Positions 24,908 through 33,352 of a stretch of 64,000 nt of DNA are shown piece after piece. Under the pieces are notes generated by a model. It made no database searches. It was not told the origin of the DNA and saw only the letters and a list, made by a program, of their open reading frames with translations. Within the stretch, counting starts at the first letter, position 1. Each line of letters begins with the position of its first letter. Origin of the DNA: Microbacterium sp. RURRCA19A (GTDB lineage: Bacteria; Actinomycetota; Actinomycetes; Actinomycetales; Microbacteriaceae); assembly GCF_900156455.1 (NCBI RefSeq), contig NZ_FTNQ01000001.1, positions 372,001 through 436,000 of the forward strand, read 5' to 3'. Made by a program: the position numbers and the translations under genes.

Positions 24908-27007
24908 ATGCTCACATGCGATGGTTCCGCCGTGTCGATCTCCTCCTTCCCCCGCACCGACCACTCGTCCTTCGTTCCACACATCCAAGGCCTGCGGGCG
25001 ATCGCGGTCCTGGGCGTCGTCGCCTTCCACCTCTGGCCGTCCGCGCTGCCCGGCGGCTTCGTCGGGGTCGACGTGTTCTTCGTCATCTCCGGCTTCCTCA
25101 TCACCGGGCATCTCCGACGCGAGATCCTCGCCACGGGCACGGTGCGGTTGGCGGCATTCTGGGGTCGACGCGTACGCCGGTTGCTCCCCGCAGCTCTGGT
25201 GGTGCTGGGCTTCTGTGCGGTGGTGATCTCCGTCCCGTCGCTGGCGCTGCTGTCGGCGCTCCCCGCACGGGTGAAGGAGATCGTGGCGGCGACGTCGTAC
25301 GTGGCGAACTGGCAACTGGTCGCCACCTCCGCCAACTACTTCGGAGACTCCAACAGTCCGACGTTTGCCCGACACTATTGGTCGCTGTCCACTGAGGAAC
25401 AGTTCTACCTGGTCTGGCCGCTGGCGCTTCTGGCGGGCGTGGCGATCGCTCGTCGTGTGCACAGACGGAGCACTGCGGGAACCATCGGTGCGGTTCTGCT
25501 GATCTCGCTCGTGAGCTTCGGCGCGAGCGTGTGGTTCACCGAGGTCAGTCCCGCGGCGGCCTACTTCGCCACGTTCACCCGGGTCTGGGAGTTCGGGGCG
25601 GGGGCGCTGCTCGCGCTCTTTCCCCGGCTGCGCGCGCGAAGCGCGTCGGCCCGGATGGTCTGCGGCTGGCTCGGGCTCGCCGGTCTGACGATGTCCTTCG
25701 CGTTGATGAGCGACGCCATCCATTTCCCGGGTTACGCCGCGCTTCTGCCCGTCGCGGCGACCGTGCTGATCCTTGCCGTCGTCCCCGGCGGTGCGTGGTG
25801 GTTCCCGACTCGACTGATCTCGCTCCCACCCTTCGACTTCGTCGGGAAGATCTCCTACAGCCTCTACCTCTGGCACTGGCCTCTGATCCTCGTGGTCCCG
25901 GCGCTGCCGTGGTGGACCGGGGGCATCACGCAAACCGCGGCGCTTCTCCTCGTCACCGTCGTCCTCTCGTGGCTGACGCAGCGGTTCGTCGAAGATCCGC
26001 TGCGTTCCTGGCCCTGGCTCGTCGGCGCCCGCCCCCGCCGAACGTTCGCCGTCGGTGGCGCGGCGATGGCGGCCGTCGTGGTGCTGACCATCGGGCTCGG
26101 CGCGGTGAATCTCCCGCAGTTCCTCAGCGCCAGGTCGGCGCTCGCCGACCTCCGCGCGGACCCGACGATGTGCTCCACGCCACTGAACGAACCCGCGGAG
26201 GCCTGCGACGTTCTCTCCACCGGCGGATTCTTCCCGGCATCGAGCATCGCCGGCATGGACTCGCCGCAGTCCTCGGAGTGCCTCGCGCAATTCGACGAGG
26301 CGGAACCGCTCACCTGCTCTTTCGGGACGGACGATCCGGATGCGCCCAGCGTGCTCTTGATCGGGGACAGCCACGCGTTCCAGTACATCGACGTCCTCGC
26401 CGATGTCGCCGTCCGCGAAGGATGGCGCCTGACGACAGCACTCAAGGGCGGGTGCCCGTGGAGCACGACGAAACTGGCATCGGAGGTTCCCTTCGCACGC
26501 GTGTGCGACGAGTGGCGCGACAACGTCTCGGGATGGTTGCTCAGCCAGACGCCGGCGGTGATCGTCACCTCGGCCTATTCCGGCACGCAGTACGCCGTCG
26601 ACGGATATGGATCACGAACGGACGCGGCCGTGGCGGGATTCGCGGGTGCCTGGAGCAGTCCGGCGGTTGCCGCGGTTCCGATTCTCGCGGTGACGGACAA
26701 CCCCGCCTTTCCGACCAATCCGAATCTCTGCTTGCTGAACCGCGCCGCCACGGACTGCGATGTGCCACGCGCCCAAGCGGTCCCCGCGCCCGATCCGATG
26801 AGTAGCGCAGCGGAGGCACGTCCGAACGTTCACGTCCTCGACAACACGGACATCTTCTGCGACGACGCGGTGTGCAGCCCGGTGGTCGGCAATCGGAACG
26901 CCTACCGCGATCCCAACCACCTGACCGCGAGCTTCGCGGCGTCGCTGGGCTCGCGCCTGACCGTCGCGATTCAGCGGGTTCTTGACGCTCACCCCCAAGG
27001 CCAATGA
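24908..27007 (+). CDS. O-acyltransferase with C-terminal SGNH domain (OafA/YrhL type)
   Basis: A 699-residue protein. The N-terminal 400 residues are an acyltransferase 3 domain: HIQGLRAIAVLGVVAFHL with His41, then GGFVGVDVFFVISGFLI, and WSLSTEEQFYLVWPL. The C-terminal part is an extracytoplasmic SGNH hydrolase-like domain with IGDSHAFQY near its start and the catalytic DPNHLTASFA near the end. Such two-domain enzymes acylate surface glycans or wall polymers in one chain. The start is uncertain: GTG 24881, ATG 24908 and GTG 24932 are in frame and no ribosome binding site decides. Codon use is a little less GC-extreme than in neighbours. Confidence 0.9.
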   Translation: MLTCDGSAVSISSFPRTDHSSFVPHIQGLRAIAVLGVVAFHLWPSALPGGFVGVDVFFVISGFLITGHLRREILATGTVRLAAFWGRRVRRLLPAALVVLGFCAVVISVPSLALLSALPARVKEIVAATSYVANWQLVATSANYFGDSNSPTFARHYWSLSTEEQFYLVWPLALLAGVAIARRVHRRSTAGTIGAVLLISLVSFGASVWFTEVSPAAAYFATFTRVWEFGAGALLALFPRLRARSASARMVCGWLGLAGLTMSFALMSDAIHFPGYAALLPVAATVLILAVVPGGAWWFPTRLISLPPFDFVGKISYSLYLWHWPLILVVPALPWWTGGITQTAALLLVTVVLSWLTQRFVEDPLRSWPWLVGARPRRTFAVGGAAMAAVVVLTIGLGAVNLPQFLSARSALADLRADPTMCSTPLNEPAEACDVLSTGGFFPASSIAGMDSPQSSECLAQFDEAEPLTCSFGTDDPDAPSVLLIGDSHAFQYIDVLADVAVREGWRLTTALKGGCPWSTTKLASEVPFARVCDEWRDNVSGWLLSQTPAVIVTSAYSGTQYAVDGYGSRTDAAVAGFAGAWSSPAVAAVPILAVTDNPAFPTNPNLCLLNRAATDCDVPRAQAVPAPDPMSSAAEARPNVHVLDNTDIFCDDAVCSPVVGNRNAYRDPNHLTASFAASLGSRLTVAIQRVLDAHPQGQ

Positions 27008-27041
27008 CGATCCTCGGCGGCGCAAGCATATGACGAACTGG

Positions 27042-27117
27042 TGGTGGGCCCTGCCGGGATCGAACCGACGACATCCACGGTGTAAACGTGGCGCTCTACC
27101 AGCTGAGCTAAAGGCCC
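27042..27117 (-). tRNA. tRNA-Val (TAC anticodon)
   Basis: On the minus strand GGGCCTT (from 27117) pairs with AGGGCCC to form the acceptor arm. The D arm is GCTC-AGCTGGTA-GAGC, the anticodon loop TTTACAC with TAC at 27084-27082, and the T arm GTCGG-TTCGATC-CCGGC. Discriminator A27045 and an encoded CCA (27044-27042) follow. Confidence 0.96.
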
Positions 27118-27154
27118 TGGAGGTCTCGAGTCTAGCCCGAGACGATCCGCGTCC

Positions 27155-28429
27155 TCAGGCGCGGGCGCGCGAGACCGACGCCGCGAGAGCGTCGAACACG
27201 GCGGCCGTCGGCTCGGCGCGCAGCGGATGGATGCCGTCGACCGGCGCCCCGAGGTGCAGCCAGCCGCGCGACGGCGAGATCGCGTCGTAGAGCTCCCCGC
27301 CCTCGCTGCGGACGAGCACCTCGGTCCACGGTTCGACGGTGGGGTCCTCGGACGCCACGTGCGCGGCGAGGTCGACGGCCGTAATCTCCTCGCCTTCCTC
27401 GCTCACGGGCCAGGCGGGAGTGAGACCCAGCCACGCCGAGACGAAAGTCGGCACGTGGTCCGGATCGAGGACGACCGCGTGGCGCGCCGCGCCGTCCGTC
27501 GCCGGCACCTCGGTGTGAGAAGGATCGTGCAGGACGAGCACGCCGCGCGGACCCGCGTAGGCGACCAGCAGCGCGGCCCGATCGCCCCGCCGCGTCTGCG
27601 CGGTCACCACGTGCCGATTCGCGGCGAGCGCCGTGCCCGCAGCACCGCCTTCGCGGGTCAGCCGTCCGTCGGCCTCGACCCACCCGGCATCCTGAAGCTC
27701 CTGTGCCTCCGCGGTGCCGCGATCGGCGCGCGCGAGGATGCCGTAGGCCGCGCCCACACGCGTCTTCGTCGCCCCGGTGAGCAGCGCCTGCAGTGCCGCG
27801 GTGGACACACGCGGGGCCGCCGAGAGGAACGTGGGGGCGGGGATGCCGTCGAGCGACTCGATGGCGTGGCCCTCCCGCGTGGTGAGCGCCGCGTCCAGGG
27901 GCGCGTCACCGGGTGCGGAAGCCGCCGCAGCCACGGCCTCCGCGTCGGCGGTCAGCACGAGGTGCGCGGCGACGCCGTCGAACACGGGCGCGTACGCCGT
28001 CCACTGGGAGGGGGAGCAGCTGGCCGACAGGTGGACGTGGTGCGTGCCCGTGGCCCACACCCATTTGGCGACGACGACGTCCTGTCCATTCTCCGCGCGG
28101 TACACGAAGACGATGCGCCGTCCGCGCGGCGCGGAGTCGTCGGACGCCGGATGCCAGAGATCGACCGCGATCACGTAGGCCCCGGGGTGCTGGGCCCGGG
28201 CAGCGTGGAACGCCGCGGTCGAGGCATCCATCAGGGGAGCCGTGCTGGCGACGGACGTGAGCACGAGATTGGGGACGAAACCCTCGGGGCGATCGACCGG
28301 CGTGAGGACGACGTCGGCGCCATCGAAGTCCGACGTCTCGAGCCAGTTGGGATACGTGACGTTCGCGTGGAGCGTCTCCGCGATCAGGATCGCGGGTTCG
28401 GAGGGCGCCCGACCGGTGAAGAACTTCAT
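27155..28429 (-). CDS. unknown 424-residue protein, last gene of a four-gene coupled operon
   Basis: A soluble, Ala/Val-rich protein without signal peptide or clear membrane helix. Residues 1-150 contain a 'DAADVV...FVPNLVLTSV' and 'AYVIAVDLWHPA' pattern that recalls LpqN/DUF1795-like domains. Residues about 220-300 look like a helical winged region (LQDAGWVEADGRLTREG). I do not recognise a family. Its start overlaps the stop of the 109-residue membrane protein gene by 4 bp. As the last cistron of an operon for a putative type VII-type substrate, it might be a chaperone or cytoplasmic partner; that is inference. The tRNA-Val gene follows. Confidence 0.6.
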   Translation of the reverse strand: MKFFTGRAPSEPAILIAETLHANVTYPNWLETSDFDGADVVLTPVDRPEGFVPNLVLTSVASTAPLMDASTAAFHAARAQHPGAYVIAVDLWHPASDDSAPRGRRIVFVYRAENGQDVVVAKWVWATGTHHVHLSASCSPSQWTAYAPVFDGVAAHLVLTADAEAVAAAASAPGDAPLDAALTTREGHAIESLDGIPAPTFLSAAPRVSTAALQALLTGATKTRVGAAYGILARADRGTAEAQELQDAGWVEADGRLTREGGAAGTALAANRHVVTAQTRRGDRAALLVAYAGPRGVLVLHDPSHTEVPATDGAARHAVVLDPDHVPTFVSAWLGLTPAWPVSEEGEEITAVDLAAHVASEDPTVEPWTEVLVRSEGGELYDAISPSRGWLHLGAPVDGIHPLRAEPTAAVFDALAASVSRARA

Positions 28430-28755
28430 GCGCGTCCGTTCGCTCGGGTGTCGTCGCCCCGCAGGACACGGAACCACGCGGGAAGAAGGAACCTCGGCAG
28501 CCAGAAGAGCCCGACGGCTCCGACGACCAGCAGAACGGCCGCCACTCCGATCAGGACGAAGAAGGCCGGACGCGACGCGGACTCGACCAGCAGAGCCACG
28601 GCCCCGACGACGAGGGCGAGGCCGATCCACAACCACGCGAACCCGATCGTCGCGCCGAACCCGCGGCGGACACGGATCCAGCCCTTCCAGGCTCCGGTGT
28701 AGGCGACGACCCCTCCGGCGAGGAAGAGGATCCCGACGAGCAGCCCGGCGGTCAC
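28426..28755 (-). CDS. small membrane protein, possible partner of the upstream secreted-protein gene
   Basis: A 109-residue protein with three hydrophobic segments (about 2-18, 33-50 and 58-84) and a basic tail. The sequence GWIRVRRGFG separates the first two segments. No family is recognised. The GTG start overlaps the preceding gene's stop by 4 bp and the ATG of the next gene overlaps its own stop, so it is in the middle of a tightly coupled operon. A small polytopic protein encoded directly after a putative secreted effector would fit an immunity or export-helper role, but nothing in the sequence proves it. Confidence 0.6.
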   Translation of the reverse strand: MTAGLLVGILFLAGGVVAYTGAWKGWIRVRRGFGATIGFAWLWIGLALVVGAVALLVESASRPAFFVLIGVAAVLLVVGAVGLFWLPRFLLPAWFRVLRGDDTRANGRA

Positions 28756-29980
28756 AGGACGTTCCCCGCCGGCTGCTCGGCCGTGCCCAGCGGCCCCGGC
28801 GCCATGATGGTCGTGTTCTCGCCGCGCACGTCGTCCATGATGTCCTGCGACACCTTCTGCCCGCCCCACCCGCCGGCGACACCGCCGATCACGCCGCCGA
28901 CGATGCCCCCGATGACCGTTCCCGGACCGGGGAAGATCGACCCGATGGCGGCACCCGCCGCCGCGCCACCCCACGCACCACCGGCACCGGCGACCACCGA
29001 CGAGGTGCCGACGAGGTGCCGACGACGGCGGTGTCCGTCCAGGCCTCCTGCTGACGCTGATCTTCGCTCCAGTCGGGATGCCGGGTGAGGGTGTCGTTGT
29101 AGCTCTCGCCGTAGACGCTCCAGTACGTCAGGCCCGCACCGACCACCGACAGCGCCTTACCGGCGTGTCCGGCCCACGCCGGGGGCGTCCCGACCTCGTT
29201 CGGCGCGAACTGCGGCACGCCCGACCATCCGGGGAGGCGGGTCGAGGGGAGAGGAGTATCGGGGAGGAGGTTGCTCTCCAGCATCCAAGCTCCCGAAGGC
29301 CGCTGCACCCAGATCTGTCCGTCGATCTTCGAGCGCGGCCAGGTGGGGTTGATGTCACCGGCCGTCAGGCGGATCTCGTCCGGGAGGACCGCGCCGGGCC
29401 CCGGGACCATCAGCGTTCCGCGATAGCGCTGCAGGAGCTCGGACGCGAGACCCTGGACGGCCGAGCCGCTGTTCCCGGTGACGATGTCGAGACCGCCGTT
29501 CAACGCCCAGCTGAGGGACGTGCGCAGGCCACGGAGCGTGCTCGCGCATTCTGCGTCGGCGGCGGCCGCGTCGGCGTCGAACCGGAAGCGGTCGCCGGCG
29601 ACGCTTCCCGCGCTCGGGGCGTCGGGGTCGCGGTCTTCCACATCCAGGGTCGCCTGCTGCTTCACCGTCGCGAGGTCGGCCACGATCGCAGCCCGTCGGG
29701 TCTCGAGACCCACGAGCGTCTGGGCGTACGTGCGCAGCGCCGACACGGCCGTGGAGAGCGCCGTGGTCAGTTCCTCCGCGGCGGGGGAGAGCGGGGCCAG
29801 CGCGCCGTACGCAGTCTGCGCCTCGGGCGCCTCGTACACGGCGCTGAGCCCACCCCAGGTGGCCGTGATGTCGGAGACCGCATCGTCCAGACCGTCGAGG
29901 GCCGCCGCGAGGGTGTCCGCCGCACCGGAGACGGCGGCGGAGCTCGGAATGGTGGCCGGTGTCCCGCCCAGTCCGCTCAC
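28752..29980 (-). pseudogene. WXG-like, glycine-zipper protein gene broken by an 11-bp tandem duplication
   Basis: The first frame (GTG at 29980) encodes a helical N-terminal domain with TWGG at 41-44, a long middle region, and then at about residue 323 runs into an Arg/Ser-rich tail ending at 28889. The lost C-terminus is found in another frame down to 28752: a glycine zipper (GGIVGGVIGGVAGG) and a polar tail. At the break CGAGGTGCCGA is present twice in tandem (29001-29011, 29012-29022). Removing one copy restores an unbroken 405-codon frame that overlaps the next gene by 4 bp. Either a real frameshift, a phase-variable repeat, or an assembly error. Confidence 0.8.
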
Positions 29981-30291
29981 GGCTCCAGTCCGCTCATCGT
30001 CGACTGCGTCTGCGCGGCCATCTCGTAGTCGGTCTGCTCATACAGAGAGATGACGCTCTCGGTCGTCTCGGTGACCGTGCTCACCATGCGGCGCATGCCG
30101 GCGAGTCTGATCAGGAAGGGGTCGGCGGCGACCTCGCCGAGAGCGGTGGCGGTCTCGCCGTCACCGACCGCGGCCTGCGCGGACTCGAACGCTCCGGCGG
30201 TCGTGGCGACGATCGAGTCGATCGCGGCGGCCCGCTCGTCGGCGGTGCGGCAGATACCGCGCGCCTGAGGGGGATCGATGCTCCAGGTCAT
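29977..30291 (-). CDS. small helical protein with a YxxxD tail motif (type VII substrate-like)
   Basis: A 104-residue protein, mostly helical, with no signal peptide. Near its end it has Y84-E-Q-T-D88, a match to the YxxxD/E export signal of type VII secretion substrates such as the EspC/PE family, following a helix (TVTETTESVISLYEQTDYEMA). It is the first gene of the operon and its stop overlaps the GTG of the WXG-like gene by 4 bp, the classic paired arrangement of such substrates. An in-frame ATG six codons upstream is an alternative start. No EccC/EccD secretion genes are in the window. Confidence 0.6.
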   Translation of the reverse strand: MTWSIDPPQARGICRTADERAAAIDSIVATTAGAFESAQAAVGDGETATALGEVAADPFLIRLAGMRRMVSTVTETTESVISLYEQTDYEMAAQTQSTMSGLEP

Positions 30292-30382
30292 CGGATGGCA
30301 TCCATTCATCGGTGGGGGGTTCCGTGGCCTCCAGGCTAACCGAGGTCCCGGCGTGTCGGACGGCCGGGGTAGCGTGGAGTCC

Positions 30383-31111
30383 GTGAACGCCGACCCCGCC
30401 GACCAGCGCAAACTGCTCGATCTCGCCGACCTCGATGCGCGCATCCTGCGCGACGAGCACGTCAAGGGCAACCCGCCGCAGGCCGCGAAGGTGCGTGAGC
30501 TCATCGCGCAGCGGTCGTCCCTGTCGCAGGAATTGGTGAACCGCGCCAACGCCCGCGACGACCTGAAGGCCGAATTGGCGCGGGTCGAGTCCGATGTGGC
30601 CGTCGTCGACGCGCGCGTCAAGCGCGACGCCGAGCGTCTGGCCGCCGCCACCAACGCCAAGCAGGCCCAGGGCTTCGAAGCTGAGCTGGCCTCACTGGCT
30701 CGCCGCAAGAGCGATCTCGAAGACGCCGAGATCGCCCTCATGGAACAGCTCGAGGCCGCCGACGCCGCGGTCGCCGAACAAGAGGCCCTCATCGCCGAGA
30801 CCAACGCGCAGGGTGCCGAGCTGAGCGCCGAGGCCAAGCGTGTGGTGTCCGAAGCCACCGACCGTCTCGAGGCCGCGCGTCGCGATCGCGACGCCGTCGC
30901 CGGAGCCGTCCCCGCCGACCTCCTCGCCCTGTACGAGCGTCTCGCTGCCCGCGGCACGGGGGCCGGACTCCTTCGCGCGGGCGCGTGCGAAGCCTGCCGC
31001 ATGGTCCTGCCGCCGAGCGACCTCGCCGAGGTGCGCCGCGCGCAGACCGACGAGGTCGTGTTCTGTCCCGAGTGCGGCGCGATCCTCGTCCGCACCGAAG
31101 AATCGCGGTGA
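30383..31111 (+). CDS. C4-type zinc-ribbon, coiled-coil protein
   Basis: A 242-residue protein. Residues 5-180 form a long antiparallel coiled coil rich in Ala, Glu and Arg. Residues 200-235 hold a zinc ribbon with C202-x2-C205 and C228-x2-C231 (CEACR, CPECG). This matches the widespread zf-RING_7/CT398-like family, which is thought to bind nucleic acid or act near flagellar or secretion systems in other bacteria; its role in Actinobacteria is unknown. The GTG is seven bases after TAGCGT (30370-30375), so the mRNA is probably leaderless. The polymerase-like gene follows directly. Confidence 0.88.
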   Translation: MNADPADQRKLLDLADLDARILRDEHVKGNPPQAAKVRELIAQRSSLSQELVNRANARDDLKAELARVESDVAVVDARVKRDAERLAAATNAKQAQGFEAELASLARRKSDLEDAEIALMEQLEAADAAVAEQEALIAETNAQGAELSAEAKRVVSEATDRLEAARRDRDAVAGAVPADLLALYERLAARGTGAGLLRAGACEACRMVLPPSDLAEVRRAQTDEVVFCPECGAILVRTEESR

Positions 31112-31117
31112 CCGGTC

Positions 31118-32833
31118 CTGGCGTCCTCCTCGACTGAGGTCGTCGTCGGGCGCACGGCATCCGGAGCCGTCGGACTGAGCGAGCTGGATGCCGCCGGCTC
31201 CGTCGTCCGCACCTTCACGATCCCGGATCGCGACGACCTGCCCGCCGCGATCCGGGATCGCGAGGCGGTCGGCGACGTGCGGTGGGTGTGGAGCGACACC
31301 CCCACCTGGTACGGACCGGTACTGGCATCCGGGATCCGCGTGGCCCGCGCCTGGGACCTCCGCCTCGTGCACGCTGTCCTCCGTGACGCGGAGGCCGTCG
31401 TCGACGATGGCGGCCTTCGCGCGCATCGGGAGTGGGATGCCGCCGCCCCGACCTCCGACGACACCGACACGCTCTTCTCGCTCGGCGCCGCCCGCAGCGG
31501 CCCGCCCGACGACATCGAGTCGGCCGCCGCCGAGTACCGCCGTCAGCGAGCCGCGATCGCCGCCGCGACCACACCGGGGGCGCTGCGCCTGCTCGCCGCC
31601 GCGGAATCGGCGGGGGCGCTGATCGCCGCGGAGCTGCAGGCCGCCGGGCTCCCGTGGAGCGTCGAGGCGCACGAGCGCCTGCTCGCGGAACAGCTCGGCA
31701 CGCGGGTGGGCGGCGGGCTGCCGACGCACATCGAGCAGGCCGCGGCCGCCGTCCGTGACGCGCTCGGAGATCCGTCCGTCTCCCTCGACTCGCAGCCGCG
31801 ACTCCTGCGAGCACTGCACCGCGCCGGGCTCCTCGTGCAGTCGACGAATCGCTGGGAGCTCGCCGAGCACGACCACCCCGTCATCGCCCCGCTGATCGCC
31901 TACAAGAAGCTCATGCGTCTCTACACCGCGAACGGCTGGGCGTGGATGGCCGAGTGGGTGCGCGACGCCCGCTTCCGCCCCGTCTACGTTCCCGCCGGCG
32001 TCGTGACGGGGCGCTGGGCGTCGTCGGGTGGGGGAGCGCTGCAGATCCCACGGCAGCTCCGCACCGCCGTCCGGGCCGACCCGGGCTGGACCCTCGTGAC
32101 CGCCGACGTCGCGCAGCTCGAACCCCGGGTGCTCGCCGCGATGGCCCGCGACACGGCGTTGGCGGAGGCGGCATCCGGTCGAGACCTGTACGCCGGGATC
32201 GTGGATGCCGGAGCGGTCGGTACCCGCGCCGACGCCAAGATCGCGATGCTCGGCGCCATGTACGGGGCGACGAGCGGCGAGAGCGGACGCCTGGTGCCGC
32301 GGCTGCGGCGCACGTTCCCGCGCGCGATGGCGCTCGTCGACGACGCCGCGCGCGTCGGCGCGGAGGGTGGCCGCGTCCACACCTGGCTCGGCCGCACGTC
32401 ACCGCCCGCCGGCGACCTGTGGCGGGCCGTGCAGTCGCAGGCGAGCGACGCCGAGGCATCCGGGGTCGACGAGACCCGCGCGCGCCGCGCCGCCCGCGAC
32501 CGTGGCCGCTTCACGCGCAACTTCGTCGTGCAGGGGACCGCCGCCGAGTGGGCCCTCGCGTGGCTCGCCGACCTGCGCACCCGCCTGTCCGCCCTCGAAC
32601 CCGTGGATGCCGCCCGCGCGGCCCCCGCGTCCGGCCCGGCGTTCGCGCGGGTGCCGCACCTGGCGTTCTACCTGCACGACGAGATCGTCGTGCACACCCC
32701 GGTCGAGCACGCGGACACCGTGGCCGACGCGGTGCGGGAGTCTGCGGCATCCGCGGGTCGGCTGCTGTTCGGGACGTTCCCGATCGACTTCCCCCTCGAC
32801 CTGCGCATCGGCGAGACGGCCGAGAAGGGCTGA
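31118..32833 (+). CDS. bifunctional 3'-5' exonuclease/DNA polymerase-like protein (family A)
   Basis: The C-terminal part is a family A polymerase domain: TADVAQLEPRVLAAMARD (motif A), an O-helix-like region, and FYLHDEIVVHTP (motif C). The N-terminal part is a reduced exonuclease-like domain. Length from 31118 would be 571 residues, as expected for this actinobacterial family. The open frame has no ATG, GTG or TTG before GTG 31277, which would cut off about 53 conserved-looking residues (EVVVGRTASGAVGLSELD). CTG 31118 is one option. A GTG at 31108 that overlaps the previous stop is one base out of frame, so a single-base indel is another. Confidence 0.8.
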   Translation: MASSSTEVVVGRTASGAVGLSELDAAGSVVRTFTIPDRDDLPAAIRDREAVGDVRWVWSDTPTWYGPVLASGIRVARAWDLRLVHAVLRDAEAVVDDGGLRAHREWDAAAPTSDDTDTLFSLGAARSGPPDDIESAAAEYRRQRAAIAAATTPGALRLLAAAESAGALIAAELQAAGLPWSVEAHERLLAEQLGTRVGGGLPTHIEQAAAAVRDALGDPSVSLDSQPRLLRALHRAGLLVQSTNRWELAEHDHPVIAPLIAYKKLMRLYTANGWAWMAEWVRDARFRPVYVPAGVVTGRWASSGGGALQIPRQLRTAVRADPGWTLVTADVAQLEPRVLAAMARDTALAEAASGRDLYAGIVDAGAVGTRADAKIAMLGAMYGATSGESGRLVPRLRRTFPRAMALVDDAARVGAEGGRVHTWLGRTSPPAGDLWRAVQSQASDAEASGVDETRARRAARDRGRFTRNFVVQGTAAEWALAWLADLRTRLSALEPVDAARAAPASGPAFARVPHLAFYLHDEIVVHTPVEHADTVADAVRESAASAGRLLFGTFPIDFPLDLRIGETAEKG

Positions 32834-32856
32834 CCCGCCCGCGTAGACTCGACGAT

Positions 32857-33227
32857 GCGAATGGGTCGGCTGGACGGTCGCGTCACGGGTTCGCCCGTGC
32901 CGAGGAACGTCCGGGCTCCACAGGGCAGGACGGTGGGTAACGCCCACCCGGAGCAATCCGCGAGACAGTGCCACAGAGAGCAGACCGCCCGCGCTTCACG
33001 GCGCGGGTAAGGGTGAAAGGGTGGTGTAAGAGACCACCGGGGTCGTGGTGACACGACCCGCGAGGTAAACCTCGTCCGGAGCAAGGCCAGACAGGGGATG
33101 ACGACGCGGCTCGCCGAGTCCCCGGGTAGGCCGCTGGAGCGGCACGGCAACGTGTCGCCGAGAGAGATGACCGTCCACGGGGCTCACGCCCTCGGACAGA
33201 ACCCGGCGTACAGGCCGGCCCATTCGC
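32857..33227 (+). ncRNA. rnpB: RNase P RNA, bacterial class A
   Basis: About 371 nt. The conserved 5' block GAGGAACGTCCGGGCTCCAC, the CACAGAGAGCAGACCGCC block, GGTAAGGGTGAAAGGGTGG, AGAGACCACCGG, GAGGTAAACC and the 3' block ACAGAACCCGGCGTACAGGC are all present in order. The 5' GCGAATGGGTCGGC pairs with 3' GGCCGGCCCATTCGC to form P1. It is the catalytic RNA that trims tRNA 5' ends. TAGACT (32844-32849) about eight bases before the start is a likely -10 box. Ends are set from the P1 pairing and could shift by a few bases. Confidence 0.97.
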
Positions 33228-33265
33228 GCTCCGCCGGACGCCGTCGCCCCTCACGGTGCGGGTCT

Positions 33266-33288
33266 GTTCACGTGTTCGTCATGTGAAC
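33266..33288. promoter_or_regulatory. stem-loop or palindrome after rnpB
   Basis: GTTCACGTG (33266-33274) and CATGTGAAC (33280-33288) form a nine-pair arm with one G-U, around a TTCGT loop. TAGCTT (33294-33299) follows. It may end rnpB transcription or act as an operator for the SLH gene. Confidence 0.4.
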
Positions 33289-33352
33289 CCTGGTAGCTTT
33301 CCGAGAAGCGGCTATGCGAATGCCGAGTTCTGCCATGGGGGGCACACACCGA

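Noticed and set aside
28889..29000. Arg/Ser-rich C-terminus of the broken WXG-like gene as a real domain
   Set aside because: The tail begins at the 11-bp duplication, and the glycine-zipper frame that follows it with one copy removed matches the operon junction, so the tail is a frameshift product.
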